Origin: Roseimaritima ulvae
GTDB lineage: Bacteria > Planctomycetota > Planctomycetia > Pirellulales > Pirellulaceae
DNA: 64,000 nt
Reading direction: 5' to 3'
Assembly (NCBI RefSeq): GCF_008065135.1
Contig: NZ_CP042914.1
Coordinates: 6,243,404-6,307,403, forward strand
In this document: piece by piece, positions 17,894 to 26,352 of the stretch
Layout: each line of letters begins with the position of its first letter
How positions within the stretch are numbered: the stretch's first letter is position 1
Made by a program: the position numbers and the translations under genes
Notes under the pieces: generated by a model
What the model saw: the letters and a program-made list of their open reading frames with translations, nothing else
Told to the model about the DNA's origin: nothing
The model's database searches: none

Positions 17894-18799
17894 ATGACCA
17901 CCGTAATCGAGAATACCAGCGAACCGTCCACCGCTGCGGCCACGCAAACCGAAGACCTTCCCGTGGTCGTGTATTCGCCGGAATCGCCGCTGGCGCATCC
18001 GGGCAAGCTGGTGCGGGAGGTGTTCAGCGACCTGTGGCGTTGCCGCGAACTGATCTGGATCCTGTTCCAGCGTGACCTCAAGGCGCAATTTCGCCAAAGC
18101 TACCTCGGCTACGTATGGCTGTTCCTGCCGCCGGTGATGACCACCATGGTGTGGCTGTTTTTGAACAGCCAGCGAGTAATCTCGGTGGGCGATACCGGCA
18201 TTCCGTATCCGGTGTTTGTGATCATCGGCAGCGTGGTCTGGCAAACTTTTACTAAGCTGATCACCAGCCCGCTGAGCTCATTTAACGCCGGCAAACCGGT
18301 ATTCATGAAGCTCAAGGTGCCTCCGGAGGCTTTCATTGCCGCAGGAACCGCGCGGGCTGTCTTCGATTTCATCCTGTATTCCGCGGTTCTGATCCCCGTG
18401 ATGCTGGTCTTTCAGATCATGCCGCCCTGGACGATTTTGTTGGTGCCGGTCGCCGTGCTAGCGTTGTTCGCATTGGGGACGGCGTTAGGGCTGGTGTTAG
18501 TCCCCTTCGGCAGTCTCTACTCCGATATCCAGCAAGCCATCCCGGTGCTGATGGGCTTCCTTATGTACATGGCCCCGGTAGTGTACCCTCCTCCCAAAGA
18601 AGGCTGGGCGGCGTTGGCGATTTCATGGAATCCCCTAACGCCCATCCTGATGGGAATGCGAGACTTCATAACCACTGGCTCGCTGCAACATCTTGCCTCG
18701 ATTCTCATGCTCCTCCCATTATCCTGCTTAATCATCTTCCTCTCCATGCTGGTCATCCGAGTGGTAATGCCACATTTGATCGCACGTATGGGAATGTAG
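17894..18799 (+). CDS. ABC-2 type polysaccharide/polyol exporter permease (Wzm/TagG-like)
   Basis: This is a 301-residue integral membrane protein with a cytoplasmic N-terminal region (LIWILFQRDLKAQFRQSYLG, the conserved RD-K-R-Y-S/L-G amphipathic entry of ABC-2 exporters) and six hydrophobic segments between about residues 75 and 295. Proteins of this family pair with a Wzt-type ATPase to export finished lipid-linked polysaccharide. The matching ATPase is at 23790, about 5 kb downstream, separated by sugar-nucleotide genes and S23 cassettes. ATG 17894 is well placed. The stop is followed directly by a G-rich octamer array. Confidence 0.9.
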   Translation: MTTVIENTSEPSTAAATQTEDLPVVVYSPESPLAHPGKLVREVFSDLWRCRELIWILFQRDLKAQFRQSYLGYVWLFLPPVMTTMVWLFLNSQRVISVGDTGIPYPVFVIIGSVVWQTFTKLITSPLSSFNAGKPVFMKLKVPPEAFIAAGTARAVFDFILYSAVLIPVMLVFQIMPPWTILLVPVAVLALFALGTALGLVLVPFGSLYSDIQQAIPVLMGFLMYMAPVVYPPPKEGWAALAISWNPLTPILMGMRDFITTGSLQHLASILMLLPLSCLIIFLSMLVIRVVMPHLIARMGM

Positions 18800-18800
18800 C

Positions 18801-18912
18801 GGGGAGGGGCAGCAGGAGAGTAGGGCAGTAAGGCAGTGGGTACCAGAGCCTAACTGCCTAACTGCCTAACTGCCTAACTGCCTAACTGCCTAACTGCCTA
18901 ACTGCCCAACTC
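18801..18912. repeat. Empty octamer cassette (inverted GGCAGT arrays without an S23 gene)
   Basis: A G-rich arm (ggggcagcaggagagtaggg, cagtaaggcagtggg) is followed after about seven bases by a C-rich arm of at least seven taactgcc octamers. The two arms are inverted relative to each other, like those flanking the S23 genes at 19840 and 21398, but here nothing lies between them. It fills the junction between the permease and the RmlD-like gene. Confidence 0.85.
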
Positions 18913-18918
18913 CTCCCC

Positions 18919-19812
18919 ATGCACATCGCCCTGATCGGAGCCTCCGGATACGTCGGAGCTGAATTTGCCGCCCAGATCAACGCTCGTGGTGACCGGCTGA
19001 CAACCGTTGGCCGAGCCGACTGCGACGTCTACTCGGCCGAAGCGTTGCGCAAGACGCTCCGCGACGCTTCACCAGACGTCGTCGTCAACTGTGCGGGTTA
19101 CACCGGCAAGCCCAACGTGGACGCTTGCGAACTGGACAAAGCCAATTGCCTGGCCGGTAACGGTGTCCTTCCCGGCGTGATCCAACAGGCCTGCGAATCC
19201 CTAAACATCCCCTGGGGACATGTCTCGTCGGGCTGCATTTTCACCGGACGCCGCCCCGACGGGAAAGGCTTTGTCGAAACCGACACACCCAACTTCTCCT
19301 TCCGCCAGAACAACTGCAGCTGGTACTCGGGCACCAAAGCCCTGGGCGAAGAAGTCTTAGCGGACGCCCAGCAATGCTACATATGGCGGCTGCGGATTCC
19401 CTTTTCCAACATCGATTCCCCACGCAACTACCTCTCCAAAGTTCAACGCTACGAAAACCTGCTGGAAGCCGAGAACAGCCTGTCGAATCTGCCCGAATTT
19501 GTGGCCGCCTGCCTGGATTGTTTTTCCAAGAACGTGCCGTACGACATCTACAATCTGACTAATCCGGGCAGCATGAAGACCTCGGAAGTCGTCGAGCTGA
19601 TCAAAGCGTCGGGCGTCTCGGACAAACAATTTCACTTCTTCGACTCCGAAGACGACTTCATGCAACGAGCCGCCAAGACGCCCCGCTCGAATTGCGTCAT
19701 GGACAGCAGCAAAGCCATCGCAGCAGGATTGAAACTAACACCGATCGAAGAATGTATTCAGCAGACGCTAAAAAACTGGGTGCCGGAGAAGGAAGCGGCA
19801 GTAGGGCAGTAG
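18919..19812 (+). CDS. RmlD-like NAD(P)-dependent sugar-nucleotide reductase/epimerase
   Basis: This is a short-chain dehydrogenase-fold enzyme (297 residues) with a Rossmann motif GASGYVG at residues 7-13, NCAGYTG near 61, and a catalytic Tyr136-X3-Lys140 (WYSGTK) preceded by SSGCIFTG. It resembles dTDP-4-dehydrorhamnose reductases and relatives, and neighbouring RmlA and RmlB homologues support a dTDP-deoxysugar pathway. No RmlC epimerase is in the window, so the true product may not be rhamnose. The last residues (about AAVGQ) are encoded by the octamer array that follows, and the TAG stop is within a gcagtagggcag unit, so the native C terminus may have been replaced. Confidence 0.82.
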   Translation: MHIALIGASGYVGAEFAAQINARGDRLTTVGRADCDVYSAEALRKTLRDASPDVVVNCAGYTGKPNVDACELDKANCLAGNGVLPGVIQQACESLNIPWGHVSSGCIFTGRRPDGKGFVETDTPNFSFRQNNCSWYSGTKALGEEVLADAQQCYIWRLRIPFSNIDSPRNYLSKVQRYENLLEAENSLSNLPEFVAACLDCFSKNVPYDIYNLTNPGSMKTSEVVELIKASGVSDKQFHFFDSEDDFMQRAAKTPRSNCVMDSSKAIAAGLKLTPIEECIQQTLKNWVPEKEAAVGQ

Positions 19813-20275
19813 GGCAGTGGGGCAGTGGGAGCTTATACATTGCACAAGCCACATCGTCAGCGTCATGTATGGCAGGATTCGATAACGGTTGCCGAAGCAG
19901 TTTATGCAGCGACAGAACGGTTTCCCGATGAAGAACGGTTCGGGTTGGTTTCGCAAATGCGTCGATGTGCGGTGTCAATTCCGTCCAACATTGCGGAAGG
20001 CGCCGCAAAGGACTCCCCGGCGGGTTATTCGTGTTTCCTTACCATCGCAATCGGTTCGGTGGCCGAGCTCGATACCCAGCTGGAACTTTCTAACCGTCTC
20101 GAATCCCTAAATACTGAAGACCACGAACAGCTCGACACGAAACCAGGTATTGGCAGCCGAATGCTCATCGCCCTACACCGTTCCATCCGCGCAAAGATCT
20201 AGCACCTCACTGCCTCACTGCCTCACTGCCCAACTGCCCAACTGCCCAACTGCCTCACTGCCTCACTGCCCAACT
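19797..20275. mobile_element. Octamer-armed S23 cassette, copy 1
   Basis: The left arm (19797-19829) is built of gggcagtg-type octamers. The right arm (20206-20275) is a run of ctcactgc/caactgcc octamers, inverted relative to the left. A four-helix-bundle gene is the only content. The cassette sits between the RmlD-like gene, whose tail and stop it supplies, and RmlB. Calling it mobile is inference from the three similar copies nearby. Confidence 0.6.
19840..20202 (+). CDS. S23-type four-helix bundle protein, copy 1
   Basis: This is a 120-residue helical protein of the family first known from 23S rRNA intervening sequences (PF05635/TIGR02436 type), related in fold to the Avd accessory protein of diversity-generating retroelements. 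The family core is clear: [20 protein letters not shown] followed by [19 protein letters not shown]. Its molecular role is not established; nucleic-acid binding is only suggested for the family. The TTG at 19840 is chosen because it aligns with the ATG of copy 2 and gives the same length; a GTG at 19825 would start in the octamer arm. By my count about 85 of 118 aligned residues match copy 2. Confidence 0.85.
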   Translation: MHKPHRQRHVWQDSITVAEAVYAATERFPDEERFGLVSQMRRCAVSIPSNIAEGAAKDSPAGYSCFLTIAIGSVAELDTQLELSNRLESLNTEDHEQLDTKPGIGSRMLIALHRSIRAKI

Positions 20276-20291
20276 CACCTCCTCCCCCAAA

Positions 20292-21347
20292 ATGCAAACC
20301 CTTCTTCTCACCGGCGGTGCCGGCTTTATCGGTGGCTGCTTTGTGCGTCGGGCGGTCGAGTCGGGACGCTACAAAATCGTCAATCTCGACGCGCTGACTT
20401 ACGCGGGCAACCTGGATTCGATTCCCGGCGAAGGCCCCAATCACGTGTTTGTCCAAGGCAGCATCTCCGACGGGGACTTGGTCGGCTCGCTGTTGGAACA
20501 GCATCGGCCGGACGCGGTGTTGAATTTTGCCGCCGAGTCGCATGTGGACCGCTCGATCGACGGCCCCGGAGCGTTTATTGACACCAACATCGGTGGTACT
20601 TTTCGCCTGCTCAATGCCACGCTGGGCTACTGGAAAACCTTGCCGGCCGAAGCCCAAGCCACGTTTCGCTTCCTGCACGTCTCGACCGACGAAGTCTACG
20701 GCTCGCTGGGCGCCGAAGGTTACTTTACGGAAACCACGGCCTACTCCCCCAATTCGCCCTACTCGGCATCCAAAGCGGCCTCGGATCACTTGGTTCGCGC
20801 CTGGCTGCACACCTACGGCCTGCCCACGCTGATCACCAACTGCTCCAACAACTACGGCCCCTACCAGTTCCCGGAAAAGCTGATTCCTCTGATGACGCTT
20901 AACGCCATCGAAGGCAAACCGTTGCCCGTTTACGGAGACGGCATGAACGTCCGCGACTGGCTGTATGTCGAGGACCACTGCTCGGCGCTGGAAACCGTAT
21001 TGGACGGCGGCCAAGTAGGGGAAACTTACAACGTGGGCGGCAACTGCGAGCAGACCAATATCGACATCGTCAAAACCATCTGCCGCACCGTCAGCGAACT
21101 GCTGCCCGACCTGCCGCATCGCTGCGAAGACCTAATCACGTACGTGACCGATCGTCCCGGGCACGACCGTCGCTACGCCATCGACGCCAGCAAAATCAAG
21201 GACGAGTTAGGCTGGACGCCGCAGTCCAACTTCGCCGACGGCATCCGCCAGACGGTGCAGTGGTACATCGAGAATACGTCCTGGGTAGAGAATATCACTT
21301 CGGGCAAGTATCAGCGGGAGAGGCTGGGGGTAGGGGGTAGGGGGTAG
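20292..21347 (+). CDS. rfbB: dTDP-glucose 4,6-dehydratase
   Basis: This enzyme converts dTDP-glucose to dTDP-4-keto-6-deoxyglucose. The 351-residue product shows the glycine motif TGGAGFIGG at residues 7-15, DALTYAGN near 36, the active-site STDEVYG near 133, and Tyr157-X3-Lys161 (PYSASK). The C-terminal [11 protein letters not shown] motif of RmlB is also present. Length is normal. The last residues (about RLGVGGRG) and the TAG stop are encoded by a ggggtagggggtagggcag stretch at the start of the next octamer cassette. It is flanked on both sides by S23 cassettes, between the RmlD-like gene and RmlA. Confidence 0.95.
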   Translation: MQTLLLTGGAGFIGGCFVRRAVESGRYKIVNLDALTYAGNLDSIPGEGPNHVFVQGSISDGDLVGSLLEQHRPDAVLNFAAESHVDRSIDGPGAFIDTNIGGTFRLLNATLGYWKTLPAEAQATFRFLHVSTDEVYGSLGAEGYFTETTAYSPNSPYSASKAASDHLVRAWLHTYGLPTLITNCSNNYGPYQFPEKLIPLMTLNAIEGKPLPVYGDGMNVRDWLYVEDHCSALETVLDGGQVGETYNVGGNCEQTNIDIVKTICRTVSELLPDLPHRCEDLITYVTDRPGHDRRYAIDASKIKDELGWTPQSNFADGIRQTVQWYIENTSWVENITSGKYQRERLGVGGRG

Positions 21348-21885
21348 GGCAGTGGGGCAGTGGGGCAGTGGGGCAGTAAGAAAATTGGGGGTAGAAGATG
21401 GAAAAGCCACATCGTCAGCTTCGTGTTTGGCGGGATTCGATGAAATTGGTGGAAAAGGTTTACGATGTGACGCATCGCTTCCCAAGTGAGGAACGATTTG
21501 GATTGGTTTCGCAGATGCGTCGCTGTGCTGTCTCAATACCGTCCAACATTGCAGAGGGTGCCGCCAAAAACTCCGCAGCAGATTATTCTCGCTTTCTGAC
21601 CATCGCAATCGGTTCAGTGGCCGAACTCGACACGCAACTAGAACTCTCAAAACGCCTCACATTTCTGACCGAAGAAGACCACCAGAATCTCGACAATCAA
21701 CTAGGCTCGATCAGCCGAATGCTAGTCGCCCTCCGCCGTTCCATCCGCAACAGCCGGTAGCCTAACTGCCCAACTGCCCAACTGCCCCACTGCCCCACTG
21801 CCCAACTGCCCAACTGCCCAACTGCCTTTCCCCGCCATGTCTCCCACTGCCCCACTGCCCAACTCCCCCACTGCCCGAAAAGGAA
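21328..21885. mobile_element. Octamer-armed S23 cassette, copy 2
   Basis: The left arm (21328-21378) runs from ggggtag units into four cagtgggg-type octamers. The right arm (about 21760-21885) is a long series of ccaactgc/cccactgc octamers inverted relative to the left arm. An S23 gene lies between. The right arm contains the ATG of rfbA, so the cassette overlaps that coding sequence by 13 codons. Confidence 0.6.
21398..21760 (+). CDS. S23-type four-helix bundle protein, copy 2
   Basis: This 120-residue protein starts at ATG with [15 protein letters not shown], typical of the family's N terminus (short basic tail, then a W-containing first helix), and carries the conserved [17 protein letters not shown] core and a [19 protein letters not shown] third helix. 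It is a close paralogue of the gene at 19840. Both the DNA and the surrounding octamer arms are similar, so the two cassettes probably share a recent origin. No partner reverse transcriptase, variable repeat or transposase gene is present in the window, so neither a DGR accessory role nor a transposition role is supported directly. Confidence 0.9.
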   Translation: MEKPHRQLRVWRDSMKLVEKVYDVTHRFPSEERFGLVSQMRRCAVSIPSNIAEGAAKNSAADYSRFLTIAIGSVAELDTQLELSKRLTFLTEEDHQNLDNQLGSISRMLVALRRSIRNSR

Positions 21886-22739
21886 TCATCCTCGCCGGCG
21901 GCTCCGGTTCGCGTCTGCATCCGATCACCAAGGGCATCAGCAAACAGTTACTGCCGATCTACGACAAGCCGATGGTGTATTACCCGCTGTCGACGCTGAT
22001 GCTGGCCGGGATCCAAGAGATCCTGCTGATCTCCACGCCGCACGACCTGCCGGGTTTCGAGCGACTGCTCGGTGACGGGTCACAGTGGGGCTTGAAGCTA
22101 TCCTATGCCGAGCAACCCAGCCCCGATGGTTTGGCCCAGGCATTTATTATCGGACGCGAATTCATCGGGGATGACTCGGTCGCGTTGGTGCTGGGCGACA
22201 ATATTTTTTACGGTCAGGGATTCAGCAAGATGCTGCAGTCGGCATCCGCACGCGACGCTGGAGCGACCATTTTTGGATACCATGTCCAAGATCCAGAGCG
22301 TTACGGGATCGTCGAATTTGATTCCCACGGACAAGTCGTATCCTTGGAAGAAAAACCGAAACAGCCCAAATCGTCTTACGCGGTACCCGGGTTGTACTTC
22401 TACGACAATCGCGTGGTCGAAATTGCCACAAACCTAAAACCCTCGCCGCGGGGCGAGCTGGAGATCACGGACGTCAACAAAGCCTACTTGAAATCGGGCG
22501 AGTTATCGGTAGAGCTATTTTCGCGCGGCTTCGCCTGGCTGGACACCGGAACCCGCGACAGCCTGTTAGACGCCTGCAACTTCGTCGCCGCTATTGAAAA
22601 ACGGCAGGGTTTGAAGATTTCGTGCCCTGAGGAAATCGCCTTCGTCAAAGGATTTATTGATGCGGACCACCTGCACCGGCTGTCGTCCGAGATGAAGAAC
22701 GAGTACGGAACCTACCTACAACACCTTGTTCCGAACTGA
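21837..22739 (+). CDS. rfbA: Glucose-1-phosphate thymidylyltransferase
   Basis: This enzyme makes dTDP-glucose from dTTP and glucose-1-phosphate, the entry step to dTDP-deoxysugars. The nucleotidyltransferase signature [13 protein letters not shown] is at residues 18-30, followed by [26 protein letters not shown] near 120 and [16 protein letters not shown] near 226. The first 13 residues ([13 protein letters not shown]) have no counterpart in the family and are translated octamer repeat; no other start codon lies between them and the conserved domain, so this ATG is forced. With that extension the protein is 300 residues; without it the length is the usual one. It completes an RmlA-B-D-like set lacking RmlC. 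Confidence 0.95.
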   Translation: MSPTAPLPNSPTARKGIILAGGSGSRLHPITKGISKQLLPIYDKPMVYYPLSTLMLAGIQEILLISTPHDLPGFERLLGDGSQWGLKLSYAEQPSPDGLAQAFIIGREFIGDDSVALVLGDNIFYGQGFSKMLQSASARDAGATIFGYHVQDPERYGIVEFDSHGQVVSLEEKPKQPKSSYAVPGLYFYDNRVVEIATNLKPSPRGELEITDVNKAYLKSGELSVELFSRGFAWLDTGTRDSLLDACNFVAAIEKRQGLKISCPEEIAFVKGFIDADHLHRLSSEMKNEYGTYLQHLVPN

Positions 22740-22778
22740 GCTTTCTTTTTGTGAGCAGTTAATCGAGGTATCGTCACT

Positions 22779-23786
22779 ATGTTGAACACCAGTTCCGAAC
22801 CCAAACTAGACTCACGAAAGTTTGCAGCCGAGATCATGCTGCAAGAGAGCGAAGCGATCCGTCGTGCTTCGAAGCTGCTCGACGAGCGTTTCGACTGGGC
22901 TGTCGACCGCATGTCAAGTTGTACCGGCAATGTTATCGTTAGCGGAGTGGGCAAGAGCGGGTTGATCGGGAAAAAAATCAGCGCGACGCTGTCGAGCACA
23001 GGTACGCCGAGTCATTTCATGCATCCCACCGAAGCGATGCACGGTGACCTCGGACGCGTTGGCTCTAAGGACGTGGCGTTCTTGCTCAGCTTCAGTGGCA
23101 CGACTGAAGAACTATTGAGCCTAGCGGCTATACTACGACAAGATTCGATCCCCATCATCAGCATCAGCAAGTCCCGTGACTCGCGATTGGCAAGGCTAAG
23201 CGACGCCGCGTTATGCGTGGGCGACATCACAGAGGCTTGCCCCTACAACCTCGCCCCCACGGCCTCCACCGCGGCGATGCTCGCCTTGGGCGATGCGTTG
23301 GCCCTGGCGGTCAGCCAGCGCCGAACGTTCAGCGTGGAAGATTTCCAGAAACGACATCCTGGCGGAATGCTTGGGAAGAAACTAATGCCGGTAAGCGAGG
23401 TACTACGGTTTGAGGTCGGGAAGAACGTTGCCTTGGCTTCGGGGGGCGCAACCGTCGCCGAGATCCTTGCCGACGCGGAGAGGATACCGCGACGCAGTGG
23501 TGCCATCCTAATCGTGAATCAGCAAGGAAAACTCACCGGTATTTTCACAGACGGTGACCTAAGAAGACTATTGGCGGCTGAAGGCGCCCAAGTTATGCAA
23601 CGCACGGTTGATCGGTTAATGACCATCGATCCGATCCATCTGGTTTCCACCGATCTTGTCCGGGATGCCATCCAATTGGTGCGAGAGCATCGCGTAGATG
23701 AAATCCCGGTGGTGGACCGGAATGGATTTCCAGTGGGAATTCTCGACGTCCAAGATTTAGTCTCTCAAAAACTGATCACTGATTAA
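22779..23786 (+). CDS. kdsD: D-arabinose-5-phosphate isomerase (KpsF/GutQ family)
   Basis: This enzyme interconverts ribulose-5-phosphate and arabinose-5-phosphate for Kdo synthesis. The 335-residue product has an N-terminal SIS domain (about 40-190) with SGVGKSGLIGKKI, HGDLGRV, SFSGTTEELL and CPYNLAPTASTAAMLALGDA, all family signatures, and two CBS modules (about 205-265 and 275-332; TDGDLRR and VVDRNGFPVGILDVQDLV). Its presence suggests Kdo is a component of, or a linker for, the exported polysaccharide, as in capsule loci; the other Kdo genes are not here. The stop is three bases before the ATPase start, so the two are likely co-transcribed. Confidence 0.93.
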   Translation: MLNTSSEPKLDSRKFAAEIMLQESEAIRRASKLLDERFDWAVDRMSSCTGNVIVSGVGKSGLIGKKISATLSSTGTPSHFMHPTEAMHGDLGRVGSKDVAFLLSFSGTTEELLSLAAILRQDSIPIISISKSRDSRLARLSDAALCVGDITEACPYNLAPTASTAAMLALGDALALAVSQRRTFSVEDFQKRHPGGMLGKKLMPVSEVLRFEVGKNVALASGGATVAEILADAERIPRRSGAILIVNQQGKLTGIFTDGDLRRLLAAEGAQVMQRTVDRLMTIDPIHLVSTDLVRDAIQLVREHRVDEIPVVDRNGFPVGILDVQDLVSQKLITD

Positions 23787-23789
23787 GCG

Positions 23790-24995
23790 ATGACTGAACC
23801 ATTAATTGAATGCGAGAACCTTGGTAAAAAATTCTGCCGCGACTTAAAAAAAAGTCTGTGGTACGGAGTGAAAGATTCTTGCTCAGACCTATTTGGCAAG
23901 CCTCCCCACCCCCAATTACGTGAAGGCGAATTCTGGGCTAACCAAGGAATTGACTTTTCTCTAAATCGAGGGGAATGCCTAGGACTACTTGGCAGGAATG
24001 GTGCAGGAAAAACAACACTGCTCAAAATGTTATGCGGCTTGGTCAAGCCGGACAGCGGGCAAATTCGCCTGAAAGGAAGCGTTGGGGCACTGATAGCACT
24101 AAATGCTGGCTTTCAGCCTGTGCTTACTGGAAGAGAAAACGTCTTCGTGTATGGTGGAATTTTAGGCTTGTCGCAGAAAGCGATCAAGGACCGCTTGGAC
24201 GAGATAGTTGCCTTCGCAGAACTTGAAGAATTCATTGACACTCCGGTTCGCAATTACTCTTCTGGAATGAACGTTCGATTAGGATTCGCGTGCGCGTCGC
24301 TTCTAATAAAGCCTGATATCCTCATACTCGATGAGGTGCTTGCAGTCGGCGATGTATCGTTCCGTGCAAAATGCTACGAACGTATAACTGACTTGCTGCA
24401 ACAATGCGCAGTAATTTTCGTATCACATAACAGTACTCAGGTTGCGCGAACTTGCTCCAAATGCCTACATCTTCACGAAGGCCGGCCTCTTTCCTTGGGA
24501 CCCACCAACCAGGTATTACAGCGGTATCTTGCCAGCTCTTTCGAACGCCACGATTCACAGGAAATTGGACAGCAGATCATAAAGCTCAACAAACTGTTGA
24601 CAAACGGAAATACGCACCTGAATCAACGCTGCATAATCGATTACGGTACGGACGTCAAATTCACGCTTGAACTAACGACGACGAACATGCCGGACGAAGT
24701 CATTACGATAATATCTTTAACAAATGACGCCGGAGATATCGTTTCGCAATTACGATCACCACCGCAGAGCTTAGCCAGCCTTCACGCCAGCGAAAGTAAC
24801 GAATTGATCATCACGTGCGAAACCGGCAAACTGCCTTTAGCTCCGGGCACCTACGCAATAACCGTCTCCCTCCTGGATGGGGGAACACAGAACCGAATCC
24901 TAACATGGGTGCGAAACGCCGGTGGACTGGAAATCCGCGGAGATACGATGAGCAACTCACCAACATTGCTTCTGTCATCCTGGGATATGCGTTAG
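23790..24995 (+). CDS. ABC transporter ATP-binding protein, polysaccharide export (Wzt-like)
   Basis: This is the ATPase for ABC-2 polysaccharide export. The 401-residue product has Walker A GRNGAGKTT near residue 68, a Q-loop region GFQPVLTGRENV, the signature YSSGMNVRLGFA and Walker B DILILDEVLAVGD with the following H-loop VSHNS. A C-terminal domain of about 150 residues, beta-rich by composition, resembles the Wzt extension that binds the modified end of O-antigens in characterised systems. Its likely partner is the permease at 17894. Codon usage and base composition turn visibly AT-richer here than in the preceding genes, so this gene may mark the left edge of an island. Confidence 0.93.
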   Translation: MTEPLIECENLGKKFCRDLKKSLWYGVKDSCSDLFGKPPHPQLREGEFWANQGIDFSLNRGECLGLLGRNGAGKTTLLKMLCGLVKPDSGQIRLKGSVGALIALNAGFQPVLTGRENVFVYGGILGLSQKAIKDRLDEIVAFAELEEFIDTPVRNYSSGMNVRLGFACASLLIKPDILILDEVLAVGDVSFRAKCYERITDLLQQCAVIFVSHNSTQVARTCSKCLHLHEGRPLSLGPTNQVLQRYLASSFERHDSQEIGQQIIKLNKLLTNGNTHLNQRCIIDYGTDVKFTLELTTTNMPDEVITIISLTNDAGDIVSQLRSPPQSLASLHASESNELIITCETGKLPLAPGTYAITVSLLDGGTQNRILTWVRNAGGLEIRGDTMSNSPTLLLSSWDMR

Positions 24996-25109
24996 CGCAA
25001 ACGATAACCCTATCACTAAACGCCAGAGCCCATACCCAAAGAAATTACCCATCTCCTTCAAACGCAACACGCTCAGCATACATTACCTCGCTTGGTTAAC
25101 TTCAAAGCA
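24996..25109. other. Short noncoding gap
   Basis: No gene or repeat recognised between the ATPase stop and the IS remnant. Confidence 0.4.
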
Positions 25110-25746
25110 AAGTCGTTTATCGAGAGCATCAGGCACAGGAAGCCTTGTTGCCATCTCGCGGAAAAGTCCATAATGCTTTTTGCATTGGATTCCTGGCAGC
25201 CATATGCATCCAGTTTGACTATCGTAGTGCAGGCGTCCACCATGTCGAAAAATTGAGGGAGCGCTGTGATTTCATGGGAATTCAAATCTACGGCGACGCG
25301 CCCTTTCGAAATGCGTTGCCCCGTTACCCGCGCGGTAACAATGCACGATGAATCCGAATTCCCTGTGCATGTGTAGCCCCCCCGCGCGGCCCTACGGCCG
25401 ATGGGAACGACGATAGGGTTGTTGGTACGATGTTCCCTTCGGAACCGACCGTTCCTGCCCATTGATGCAGATTGAACTGAGCCGACCTGAGCAACGACAG
25501 GATTCGCCCGATAGTGCCACATGAATTCATACCGCGAGGAAGTGTGACAAACTCCTCCAGCCAGTTCTCTCTCGCTTTACCAAAGCCCTCGGTGCCGACT
25601 GCAACAGCGGCATCGGAAATCAACGCGGCCACGAATTGCAACAATTTTGAATGTGTACGGTGGGCGTCGCACCACTGGACACGCGCCCCATCAACAACGG
25701 TGAGACATCTCTCAAACGCAAGCAATAGTTTCTTCCACACCGACAA
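25110..25746 (-). pseudogene. Decayed ISAs1-family transposase
   Basis: On the minus strand one frame reads FGKARENWLEEFVTLPRGMN followed by a TIGRILSLL-like stretch, matching the N-terminal half of ISAs1 (H-repeat) transposases (a GKAKEDWL...LPNGIPSHDTFGRV pattern in intact members). Another frame continues with RVAVDLNSHEITALPQF and IVKLDAYGCQESNAKSI, equivalent to the intact KSNEITAIP and DAxGCQ blocks. At least one frameshift joins the two, and the C-terminal third is missing. There is no intact open reading frame. It lies in a gene-poor 1.3-kb gap between the exporter ATPase and a sulfotransferase, consistent with an insertion scar at the island edge. Confidence 0.75.
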
Positions 25747-26352
25747 AACCGTTCAATAAATGGCCCCACCCGCCCTAACAAATCAATCGCAAAGCTCATT
25801 CCCGCAGGAAACTCAACTGAGAGCATTTATCCGGAATGGGAATACTGTGGCCGTGCGAAGAACAGAACCAATCTCCGCCTCTGTACTGAAGACGTGGAAG
25901 CCCGTGAAATCAGGATGAACAACAGCATCGTTCCCCCTCACAGCACAACGAGACCGAGGCGCCCATTAGTCTCAGATTCATACACAGCTCCGAGCAGATG
26001 CAGCGATTTAAGAATCAAGATTTGCACTCTCATCTTTCTCATTCGATGGAGACTCTCCCGCCCAGCGAGAAACGCAGGCAACCGAACTTGCACAAGAGAC
26101 ATCGCTCAGATCATACGCCACTTGTTAGCATCGCTTCGTCTACGATGCTAACAAGTGGCGAACGTCCTTGCACACCACAAGGCCCGACACTCAGAATCTA
26201 ACAAACCATCTCGAGTGCCTTAGAAACGTCGGCACTATTTAAATTGCTGAGCGCGCCGCCACAAACGCAACTAGTCAATTAATGGTGTCTCGGACTACAA
26301 GCAATGCCTAAAAACGTCCCTAACATAATCACGCCCTGCTGCAATTACTACC
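25747..26352. other. Noncoding gap after the ISAs1 remnant
   Basis: I find no supported gene. The only clear structure is a perfect 18-base inverted repeat at 26116-26160. The frames here are short and composed of low-information sequence. Confidence 0.45.
26116..26160. repeat. Perfect 18-bp inverted repeat with 9-base loop
   Basis: The left arm cgccacttgttagcatcg (26116-26133) pairs exactly with cgatgctaacaagtggcg (26143-26160). No T tract follows, so a classic intrinsic terminator is unlikely. It could be an operator, a transposon end pair or the remnant of a larger element. Confidence 0.85.

Noticed and set aside
18919-22739. Diversity-generating retroelement
   Set aside because: S23 proteins resemble Avd in fold family, but no reverse transcriptase, template or variable repeat is seen in the window.
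26116-26160. Intrinsic terminator
   Set aside because: The stem is strong but lacks a following T tract and is not next to a gene end.
25747-26352. Short frames between the ISAs1 remnant and the sulfotransferase
   Set aside because: No family resemblance and no ribosome binding sites.
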